DNA from: Anaerolineales bacterium
GTDB taxonomy: Bacteria; Chloroflexota; Anaerolineae; Anaerolineales; UBA6663
Direction: 5' to 3'
NCBI GenBank assembly: GCA_016789245.1
Contig: JAEURM010000093.1
Coordinates: 1 to 7,390 of the forward strand
Length of the DNA stretch: 7,390 bases
The notes under the pieces were generated by a model. The model saw only the letters and a list, made by a program, of their open reading frames with translations, made no database searches and was not told the DNA's origin. Shown here piece by piece: positions 1 through 6,014 of this stretch. Each line of letters begins with the position of its first letter. The stretch's first letter is position 1. The translations under genes were made by a program, and so were the position numbers.

Positions 1-3000
1 CGGCTTCCGGTTCAGCGCCGAGGGCGGCGGCCTGTTGCAGAGTGTTTAGCAGTTGCGCGTGGCGTTCAGCGCTGTGCGGCGTTTCTATTCCGGCTTGCGC
101 TTCTAGCAACGTAAGTTCCGCTTGCAAAGTGAGGGCGCGGCCTAAGGCCAAATGTGCGGCCCCGATCTGTGGCCGAAGACTGGCCCAGCGCGCAAACGCT
201 TCACTGGCGGCTGGTAATTCATTGGCTTGCAGGAACACTTCACCCGCTTGCTGTTGCACAATTTCATTCTCTGGGCTGAGGGCTACGGCGCTGTGCATCT
301 TCTCAACGGCTTCTGGCAGTTGGCCCAACTTGGCTAGCAATGCGCCAGCGGCGGCGTGATACCGGCCTGCATTGGGGTTGAATTGAATGGCTTGCTCATA
401 CAATGCCAACGCTTGTTGGGAGTTGGATTGTTGCTCACGGACTTGGCCCAACAAGAAGCGGGCGTCCGCATCATGGGGCGCATGCGTGAGCACGGTTTGC
501 AAATGCGCCTCTGCGTGCGGCAAAAAGCCGGCGGCCAGCGCGGCCTCCGCCGCCTCACGGGCTAGCGTAATGTTTTCCGGCTGGTGGCTGAGAGCTTGCT
601 CCAAAGCTTGCAGAGCTTCTTCCGCGTGCCCCAAACTAAGCAGAGCGTGGCCGAGTTGTGCTTGGGCAACGGCATCTAACGGATTTTGCGCGATGACGTT
701 CTCCCACAGCGCGATGGCGTTGGCGGTGCGGCCCAATTGCCACGCGGCTTGCGCGGCTTCACGTTGGTATTCGGGATGAGTGGCATCCAACTCGGCGGCG
801 CGGAGATACGCGGCCTGCGCGGCTTCATACTCTTTGGCGTGTATGGCGGCAGAACCGTAAGCGGCTTGCACGTCCGCGCGGCGCGGCGCTAATTCAGCCG
901 CTTGGCGCAGAGTGGCCAGCGCATTCTCTGGCTCGTTCAAATCCATCAGTAGTTTGCCCGCCGCTAAATGTACCTCCGCCGAATCCGGCGCAAGGGCCAG
1001 CGTTTGTGCTAACACATCGCGCGCTTCTTCCAGTTGATGTTGGCCCATTAGGCACCGTACGTAATGGAGCCGCACTGCGGTATCACGCGGCGCAAGGCGG
1101 ATGGCTTTTTCCCACGCGCGCGCGGCGGCGGGCATTTGCCCCATGTGTGAAAGCGCTTCGGCTTGCAGGCCATGTAACCGGACATTGTTCGGGTCAAAGC
1201 GTAGCGCGGCCTCGGCACTGCGCACCGCTTCCGGCCACAGGTGGGCTTGCAGGCAAGCTTCGGTGAAGGCGCTTTGGATTTGTACGTCATGCGGCGCGTG
1301 CGTTAGCGCTTCTTGTAAAGCGGCCACCGCCACTTCTGGCTGATGGAGTTGTAGGCACACTTGCCCCAAGCCCAAAGACCATTCTGTGCGTTGGGGGGCC
1401 AACCGCAAAGCATTTTGATAACTGGCCAACGCGTCTTTAGGTTGATGGTTCAAATGATAGGCCTGTGCCAACATGGCGTGCGCGTCAGCGTATTCGCCAT
1501 CACGCGCAATGGCTTGCTTGAAAGCGGCCACCGCTTGTGCGGCTTGCGCGTCTGGGTTGTTGTGCGCCAATTGCTCCAGGGTGGCGCGGCCTAAATCAAA
1601 GTACGGCGCAAACTCTGCTGGTTGCGCTAAAGCCGCTTGTTGGAACATGGCCCACGCTTCGCGCGGCTGATGAATTTCTTCCAACGCTAAGCCAAGCTCA
1701 TGCAAGGCAACAGCATCGTCCGGCTTGTAATTCAATGCAGTGCGTAATGCTTCCGCCGCTTCTTTGGCTTGGCCGGTGCGCCGCAACAACAAACCCAACT
1801 GGCGGTGGGCGTTGGCGGAATGTGGCTCCGCCGCGCACGCTTCACGCAAAGTGCTAACGGCCTCCGCCGGCCGCCCAGCCACCGTGTACGTTTTCGCTAA
1901 ATCTAACAAGAGCGGGGCGCTGTCTGCGGATTGGGCCAACTTCAACGCTTGCCGCCCAGCTTCCAGCGTGGCTAAGGCTTGTTCTGTAGCTTGGCGCGTG
2001 CGGTGATGTTGCGCCATAGCGCGCCACGGGCCGGGGTTGGCGGGCGCTAAAACTGAAGCGCGGGAGAAATGTTCAAACGCCGCAGCCTCTTGGCCTAAGG
2101 CAGAAAGGGCCTCACCCAAAATGACATGTGCGCTGGCTTCTTGGGTTGGAGTAGGATTTTGCGCCAAAACGCTGGTGGCAGAATCGTGTGCCAACTGCGT
2201 TTGCCCAGCGCCTAACGCGGCACGAGCCAAACCCAATGCGGCGTTCAACTGTTTGGGCGCGTAAGCCAGCGCGGCCTGAAAGTGCGGAATGGCGGGCATG
2301 GCCTGATGGGTTTCTAGCAAACACAAACCAAGTTGCTCACGGATTTCGGGCGTGTGTGGGGCACGGGCGGCGGCTTCTACGGCGTTGGCATGCGCATCCA
2401 CCCAATCACCATTTTCTGCAAAGGCGCGGCTGGCGTGATGGAAGGCCGAGGCCTCACGGGTGAGTTGAGCCGCTTTGCGCCAAGCTTCTGCGGCGTGGCG
2501 CGGCGCATGCAATTTCTGCCACACCTCGGCGGCCAGCGCGGCGTTTTCGGCGGTGAGCGTTTCAGTGTTTACGGCCACCAATTTTTCCCGCGCCTCTTCA
2601 ATCTGATTCAACGCCAACAACGCCTGCGCTTCCAGCACGGCACGTGGCTCTTCGGGCGCGGTGCGTAAAATTTCTAGCGATTGCTCAGCTTCATTCAAAT
2701 TTAGCAAGGTGCGGGCCGTGGCCAGTTGAGCGTTAGCGTCCGCCGGTTCTTCATCTAACACGGCTTGGAAGGCGGCCAACGCCACGCCATGCTCACCAAC
2801 CCCAGAAGCTAATTGGCCAAGTTGCGCGGTAAGATGCAGATAATGCTGACGCAAATTTTGGCGGGCGGCCGCTAGGGCCGGCTGGGCCTGCGCGTAAATG
2901 CCCGTCATGGCCAGCAGTTCAGCTTTCACTGCTAAATCACCGCCCTCGGTTGGGAGCGCCGCCACACGTTGCGCTAATGTCTCTTCGCCTAAAACTTGTA

Positions 3001-3655
3001 ATGCTTTCACCAGCGCTAATTGATGCGTGGCGGGCGGCGTAACCGTGCTGGCTAGTTTGTACGCGGCTTCAACTTCGTAGTTCACGGCCAAAGCGTGCGC
3101 GGCCAACTCCGCCGTTGTAACGGAAGTGTGGAGCAAGGCGGCGTACAAAGGTTGCGGGTCATTCAACAAGCCGAACAAAAACTGGAACGGCCCACGCCAA
3201 CTATCCGGCTGAGCGCTGGCTTCGCGGGCCATGGCGTCCCAATCTGCCGTTACTTCACCTCGCACGCGCAGGGCGAGGGCGGTAAATAGGGTTTGTTCTA
3301 TACTTTTGGAGACTGCTTCGGCGGCATTGGCGCTTACTTTATTTGAGTCTAATGGCCGCCTCGCAGTGACGTTCATCAGCTCGTTGTAAGCCGCGCTGAG
3401 TAAATCGCGGCCATCGTTCATCAGCCAGCCTTCAGCGTCCTCGCTCGCTTCTAAGTGCAGGGCGGCGTAAGCCGTGAGGCCCAATGCGCCGGGCTTCCAC
3501 GCTTCTGGCATATGGGCAGACTTAAGCCAAGCATTGAGCACGGCTGGCTCTTTCTCAGCCAGCGCGGCCAAAGGCGGCAGTAACCACAAACGCCGCGAGG
3601 CTACGGGCCACACGGCTTCGGGCAGGGCGGTGAGGAGCTGAGGCGTGAGAGACAT
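1..3655 (-). CDS. Giant tetratricopeptide-repeat (TPR) protein, C-terminus beyond the window
   Basis: One uninterrupted minus-strand frame runs from the ATG at 3655 to the left edge, giving 1218 complete codons and no stop. Residues 1-270 are helix-rich, lack TPR signatures and match nothing I recognise. From about residue 272 the protein is built of TPR units with the usual small-residue pattern and a proline after helix B. That proline recurs at 399 (replaced), 433, 467, 501, then 611, 645, 679, and at 754, 788, 822, 856, 890, 924, 992, 1026, 1060, 1094, 1128 and 1162. Short insertions break the spacing near 502-540, 541-577 and 690-710. No signal peptide or membrane segment is visible, so it is probably cytoplasmic. 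TPR arrays usually act as protein-binding scaffolds; the partner is unknown. The gene follows the small membrane protein by 11 bases, with GGAGG 4 nt before the ATG, which fixes the start. The TPR identity is secure; any specific role would be a guess. Confidence 0.9.
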   Translation of the reverse strand, partial: MSLTPQLLTALPEAVWPVASRRLWLLPPLAALAEKEPAVLNAWLKSAHMPEAWKPGALGLTAYAALHLEASEDAEGWLMNDGRDLLSAAYNELMNVTARRPLDSNKVSANAAEAVSKSIEQTLFTALALRVRGEVTADWDAMAREASAQPDSWRGPFQFLFGLLNDPQPLYAALLHTSVTTAELAAHALAVNYEVEAAYKLASTVTPPATHQLALVKALQVLGEETLAQRVAALPTEGGDLAVKAELLAMTGIYAQAQPALAAARQNLRQHYLHLTAQLGQLASGVGEHGVALAAFQAVLDEEPADANAQLATARTLLNLNEAEQSLEILRTAPEEPRAVLEAQALLALNQIEEAREKLVAVNTETLTAENAALAAEVWQKLHAPRHAAEAWRKAAQLTREASAFHHASRAFAENGDWVDAHANAVEAAARAPHTPEIREQLGLCLLETHQAMPAIPHFQAALAYAPKQLNAALGLARAALGAGQTQLAHDSATSVLAQNPTPTQEASAHVILGEALSALGQEAAAFEHFSRASVLAPANPGPWRAMAQHHRTRQATEQALATLEAGRQALKLAQSADSAPLLLDLAKTYTVAGRPAEAVSTLREACAAEPHSANAHRQLGLLLRRTGQAKEAAEALRTALNYKPDDAVALHELGLALEEIHQPREAWAMFQQAALAQPAEFAPYFDLGRATLEQLAHNNPDAQAAQAVAAFKQAIARDGEYADAHAMLAQAYHLNHQPKDALASYQNALRLAPQRTEWSLGLGQVCLQLHQPEVAVAALQEALTHAPHDVQIQSAFTEACLQAHLWPEAVRSAEAALRFDPNNVRLHGLQAEALSHMGQMPAAARAWEKAIRLAPRDTAVRLHYVRCLMGQHQLEEARDVLAQTLALAPDSAEVHLAAGKLLMDLNEPENALATLRQAAELAPRRADVQAAYGSAAIHAKEYEAAQAAYLRAAELDATHPEYQREAAQAAWQLGRTANAIALWENVIAQNPLDAVAQAQLGHALLSLGHAEEALQALEQALSHQPENITLAREAAEAALAAGFLPHAEAHLQTVLTHAPHDADARFLLGQVREQQSNSQQALALYEQAIQFNPNAGRYHAAAGALLAKLGQLPEAVEKMHSAVALSPENEIVQQQAGEVFLQANELPAASEAFARWASLRPQIGAAHLALGRALTLQAELTLLEAQAGIETPHSAERHAQLLNTLQQAAALGAEPEA

Positions 3656-3659
3656 AGGG

Positions 3660-3664
3660 CCTCC
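3660..3664 (-). promoter_or_regulatory. Ribosome binding site of the TPR gene
   Basis: GGAGG on the minus strand lies 4 nt before the ATG at 3655. It sits inside the 11-base gap after the stop of the upstream gene, so the two reading frames are probably translated in a coupled way. The site supports 3655 as the start. Confidence 0.75.
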
Positions 3665-3666
3665 GG

Positions 3667-3990
3667 TTACCAGGCAATGAGGAGTTTGTAGGCGGCAAAC
3701 TGGAACAGCGTGCCCACGATGATGAGCACCACCGCGTTGCCGGATGAGGTGCGAATAAGTTCATTCACTGAGTGCACCAGTGAAGCGGCGGATTGTGCCA
3801 CGGCGGCAATATCATCCGTCAGCGCCTTTTGGCTAATGCGGGCGGATTGGGCCGCAATCAATTTGGCCTCCGCGCGGAATGGGCCAAGCATGAGCTTTAC
3901 AATGCCCGCGCCCACCGAGAGCAGACCAATGGCAAAGAACGTAAAACCCATCATCATTCGCAAATCCGTATCAGTCAGAGCAGGAAACAT
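3667..3990 (-). CDS. Small protein with two membrane segments, function unknown
   Basis: This frame encodes 107 residues. There are two clear hydrophobic stretches, about residues 12-35 (MMMGFTFFAIGLLSVGAGIV and onwards) and 83-105 (AVVLIIVGTLFQFAAYKLLI). They are joined by about 47 mostly polar residues, predicted helical, rich in Ala, Ser and Gln, with an amphipathic look (AQSARISQKALTDDIAAVAQ). Both ends are therefore expected on the same side of the membrane. I recognise no family. The gene has a strong GGAGG site 4 nt before its ATG and is followed 11 bases later by the TPR gene, so the two are probably co-transcribed. A plausible inference is that it anchors or recruits the TPR protein at the membrane, but nothing in the sequence proves contact. 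Coding status is supported by the ribosome site, coherent membrane segments and tight operon spacing. Confidence 0.82.
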   Translation of the reverse strand: MFPALTDTDLRMMMGFTFFAIGLLSVGAGIVKLMLGPFRAEAKLIAAQSARISQKALTDDIAAVAQSAASLVHSVNELIRTSSGNAVVLIIVGTLFQFAAYKLLIAW

Positions 3991-3994
3991 GCGG

Positions 3995-3999
3995 CCTCC
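3995..3999 (-). promoter_or_regulatory. Ribosome binding site of the two-TM protein gene
   Basis: GGAGG on the minus strand lies 4 nt upstream of the ATG at 3990. Sequence (GGAGGCC) and spacing match the site of the following TPR gene. It selects this ATG over any upstream in-frame start. Confidence 0.72.
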
Positions 4000-4077
4000 A
4001 GTGTGCTAAAAACTTCTGGTGATATAAGTGCAAGAGCTGTGCCAAGTGGATGAATAACTCGCTTTACGCAGGTATCG

Positions 4078-4144
4078 GCGCCCTGAGCTTGTCGAAGGGC
4101 GTGGATTCTGAGTAAGAACGCATCCTTCGATAAGCTCAGGATGC
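4078..4144. repeat. REP-like inverted pair of palindromic repeats
   Basis: Two 23-base palindromic units lie in opposite orientation at 4079-4101 and 4121-4143, 19 bases apart. Each has a 6-bp stem and an 11-base loop: CGCCCT/AGGGCG in the first, CATCCT/AGGATG in the second. Unit 2 gains a seventh pair, G4120-C4144. Compared with the reverse complement of unit 2, unit 1 matches at 18 of 23 positions. Four of the five differences form two compensated stem pairs. The shared core, CCTGAGCTT(G/A)TCGAAGG, resembles a dispersed element I recall from many GC-rich genomes, usually written CCTTCGACAAGCTCAGG and often mistranslated as LRQAQG- or SLSK-type peptides. The whole element can also fold as one long hairpin. 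It is probably a REP/BIME-like unit mobilised in trans; no transposase is present here. Confidence 0.8.
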
Positions 4145-4224
4145 AAGTGTCTGGCTGGCTTTTATCGCGCAACTTTCGTGCCATCGGTGTAATTTGTGTT
4201 GAAAATCCCAAAAAAATGAACATT

Positions 4225-4253
4225 TCCTAAACCGCCCCAAAATTCTGTTAGGA
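4225..4253 (+). promoter_or_regulatory. Inverted repeat covering the permease ribosome binding site
   Basis: TCCTAA (4225-4230) is the exact reverse complement of TTAGGA (4248-4253), with a 17-base loop. The right arm contains AGGA (4250-4253), the likely Shine-Dalgarno sequence 7 nt before the ATG at 4261. Pairing would hide the ribosome site. The stem is only 6 bp and AT-rich, so it could be chance; the ribosome site itself is the firmer part of this call. Confidence 0.35.
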
Positions 4254-4260
4254 TTACGCC

Positions 4261-5199
4261 ATGACTTTGGCTGGCCTTTTAGACCAACTTTCCATCTTTA
4301 GCACTATCTTCCTCGGCATCTTTATTGAAGCCGCGCCGTTTCTGATGCTGGGCACACTGGCATCTGGGTTGGTGGAAGTGTTCCTCAACCAAAATGATTT
4401 CAGCCGCTGGGTGCCGCGTAACCCGTTTGCGGCCGCGTTGGTAGGCGGCTTGCTGGGCATTGTGTTCCCAGTGTGTGAGTGCGGTGTAGTGCCGCTCACG
4501 CGCCGCTTGGTACGTAAGGGCCTGCCCATTTCGGCTTCGGTGGCTTTTCTGCTTTCTGCGCCCGTTTTCAATTTAATTGTGATTGCCAGCACGCTGGCCG
4601 CCTTTGGCCCTGGGCCGGTATTATTTGGCCGCATTGGCCTGAGTTTGCTGATTGCGGTGGCAACAGGTGCAATATTTGCGTTTGAGAAACGGCCAGAACG
4701 TTTGTTACTCCCGCAAAATTTGCCGGTGATAGCTGGCGCGAGCGGCTCGTTGGAAATTCCGGTGCAAGCCATTGACCGAACACCATTGCCGCGAAAACTG
4801 CGCCGCGTGTTAGGTATTGCTGTGGATGAGTTTTTTGAAATGGGCCGCTACTTGGTGTTTGGCGGTTTACTGGCCGCCCTGATGCAAACGTTTATTCCGC
4901 AAAGTTCTTTACTCGGTGTGAGCACTGGGCCGGTGGTTTCAGTGCTGGTGCTCATTGCGTTGGCCGTTCTGCTTTCCATTTGCTCTACAGTAGATGCCTT
5001 CATCGCCTTAGCGTTCACGGGTACGTTCACCACCGGCTCCATCCTCGCCTTCTTGGTGTTTGGCCCCATGGTGGATATCAAAAGCACGCTGATGTTCTTG
5101 GGCGTGTTCAAACGCCGCGCAGTGGTTTATATCGTTCTCTTGCCACTGCTCATGTCTATCTTGGCGGGTATTTTCATCAATCTCAATACAACCTGGTAA
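4261..5199 (+). CDS. PF03773/DUF318 permease, YcgR-like, probable metal transporter
   Basis: This is a 312-residue polytopic inner-membrane protein of the ArsP_1/DUF318 permease family, closest by its motifs to Bacillus subtilis YcgR. Eight or so hydrophobic segments fall in two bundles, with a loop at about residues 142-185. The first bundle carries E23 in FIEAAPFLMLG, the hallmark PVCECGVVPLTRRLVRKGLP (Cys72, Cys74) and the LLSAPVFN segment (Pro101, Asn104). The second carries SICSTVDAFIALAF (Cys241, Asp245) and FGPMVDIKSTLMFLGVFKRR (Asp272, Lys274). Length is normal for the family. AGGA 7 nt before the ATG supports the start. It is followed after 5 bases by a TIGR03943-type gene, the standard partner of this permease subtype. 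The substrate is unproven. The paired cysteines and the partner's His-rich loop suggest a soft divalent metal, zinc most likely. Family assignment is firm, substrate is inference. Confidence 0.9.
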   Translation: MTLAGLLDQLSIFSTIFLGIFIEAAPFLMLGTLASGLVEVFLNQNDFSRWVPRNPFAAALVGGLLGIVFPVCECGVVPLTRRLVRKGLPISASVAFLLSAPVFNLIVIASTLAAFGPGPVLFGRIGLSLLIAVATGAIFAFEKRPERLLLPQNLPVIAGASGSLEIPVQAIDRTPLPRKLRRVLGIAVDEFFEMGRYLVFGGLLAALMQTFIPQSSLLGVSTGPVVSVLVLIALAVLLSICSTVDAFIALAFTGTFTTGSILAFLVFGPMVDIKSTLMFLGVFKRRAVVYIVLLPLLMSILAGIFINLNTTW

Positions 5200-5204
5200 C
5201 CAAA

Positions 5205-5972
5205 ATGCAAAAAACTTATCGCTGGGCACAAGTCACCATCATGCTGGCCTTCGGGCTGTATCTCGCGGAACGCATCTGGTCAGGCGCGGTGTTCTTCTAT
5301 ATCAATGAACGCTTCTTACCGTTGATTGCGTTTGGCGCGGTGGGCGCACTGGTGCTGGCGGGCGGGGCGCTAGTGGCGGCGCGGCAAAAAGATGACGCTG
5401 AACACCATCACGATGAACACAACCACAATCATGACCATGACCATACCCACGCACCACAACGCTTTCCGCTGGGGACGGTTTTGCTGGTGGCGCTTCCGAT
5501 TTTGCTCGGCGTGCTGATTCCGGCGCGGCCTTTGGGCGCTACCGCCATTGACCAAAAAGGCCTGAACGTGACTGGCCCACTGACGGTGAGTGGCGGCGCA
5601 GCGGCCAAACTCGAAATTGCGCCGGAGAACCGCACGATCTTGGATTGGATGCGGGCTTTCAATTACGCCGCTGACCCCAGCACCTTCACCAACCAACCGG
5701 CCAATGTGGTGGGCTTTGTTTATCGGCCAGACCAGTTAACGGGCACGCAGTTTTTGGTGAGCCGGTTTGTGGTGACGTGTTGCGCGGCGGATGGCAGTGC
5801 GGTGGGTTTGCTAGTGGAGTGGCCGCAAGCCATCAATTTAGAAGAAAACGGTTGGGTGCGCGTGCGCGGCCCCGTAAGCGTGGGCACGTTGGATGGCAAA
5901 CCCATTCCCCTCATCACCGCCGCCAGCATTGAATCAGTGCCGCAACCTGACCAGCCGTATATGTATCCGTAA
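5205..5972 (+). CDS. TIGR03943/YcgQ-like permease subunit with His-rich loop
   Basis: This frame encodes 255 residues. Three membrane segments lie at about 7-24, 36-58 and 86-104. Between the second and third is a histidine-rich loop, residues 67-82, with nine His alternating with Asp, Asn and Glu (HHHDEHNHNHDHDHTH). The soluble C-terminal domain (about 115-255) carries RFVVTCCAADG with Cys192-Cys193, a GWVRVRGPV stretch and the terminal PYMYP; these are typical of the TIGR03943 family, which is found beside DUF318 permeases. Positive residues (K3, R6, R60, K62) suggest the His loop is cytoplasmic and the C-terminal domain outside. The ATG at 5205 is chosen because it is 5 bases after the permease stop and begins a normal family N-terminus; the open frame extends further upstream only as an overlap with the permease. 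There is no clear ribosome site, so translation is probably coupled. It likely works with the permease in metal transport; the metal is not shown. Confidence 0.88.
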   Translation: MQKTYRWAQVTIMLAFGLYLAERIWSGAVFFYINERFLPLIAFGAVGALVLAGGALVAARQKDDAEHHHDEHNHNHDHDHTHAPQRFPLGTVLLVALPILLGVLIPARPLGATAIDQKGLNVTGPLTVSGGAAAKLEIAPENRTILDWMRAFNYAADPSTFTNQPANVVGFVYRPDQLTGTQFLVSRFVVTCCAADGSAVGLLVEWPQAINLEENGWVRVRGPVSVGTLDGKPIPLITAASIESVPQPDQPYMYP

Positions 5973-6014
5973 TGGCGGAGCATTACTCCACCCCTACCAC
6001 CCACAATATTTTTG

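Larger units (their letters stand above)
3991..4260. other. Divergent intergenic region
   Basis: About 270 bases separate the start codons of the minus-strand and plus-strand units, so promoters for both should lie here. I see no convincing -35/-10 pair for either. On the plus side, TTGAAA (4199-4204) lies in an AT-rich stretch (about 4190-4225) but has no good -10 partner at 16-18 nt. On the minus side, TATATC (4026-4021) is a weak -10 without a well-spaced -35. The middle is taken up by the palindromic repeat at 4078-4144. No clear Zur or Fur operator is visible. Open frames crossing the region look like spurious translations of the repeat, giving peptides such as LRQAQG. Confidence 0.7.

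Noticed and set aside
743..830. Near-repeat CGCGGC(T/C)TGCGCGGCTTCA
   Set aside because: It reflects two neighbouring TPR units with similar Ala-rich codons, not a separate DNA repeat.
42..3289. Many plus-strand open frames of 64-130 codons
   Set aside because: They lie antisense to the continuous TPR frame, have low-complexity Ala/Cys/Arg-rich products, no ribosome sites and no recognisable domains. They arise from the GC-rich codon pattern.
3710..4053. Plus-strand frames of 99 and 86 codons
   Set aside because: They are antisense to the two-TM protein, which has the better ribosome site and coherent membrane segments.
4079..4143. Intrinsic terminator reading of the hairpins
   Set aside because: No T-run follows either hairpin on either strand, and the position is upstream of both operons, not after a gene.
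3975..4223. Minus-strand 82-codon frame across the intergenic region
   Set aside because: Its middle is a translation of the palindromic repeat (SLSKDA, LRQAQG), a known type of spurious product, and it overlaps the start of the two-TM gene.
4199..4227. Possible Zur/Fur-type operator in the TGTTGAAAAT...ATGAACA stretch
   Set aside because: The two halves match imperfectly with a 14-base gap and do not fit a consensus I can defend.
4254..4772. Minus-strand 172-codon frame
   Set aside because: It is antisense to the permease, whose motifs are clear; the product has no recognisable features.
4980..5204. Upstream extension of the YcgQ-like frame by 75 codons
   Set aside because: The extension overlaps the permease in another frame and its residues do not look like the family N-terminus; ATG 5205 gives the normal start.
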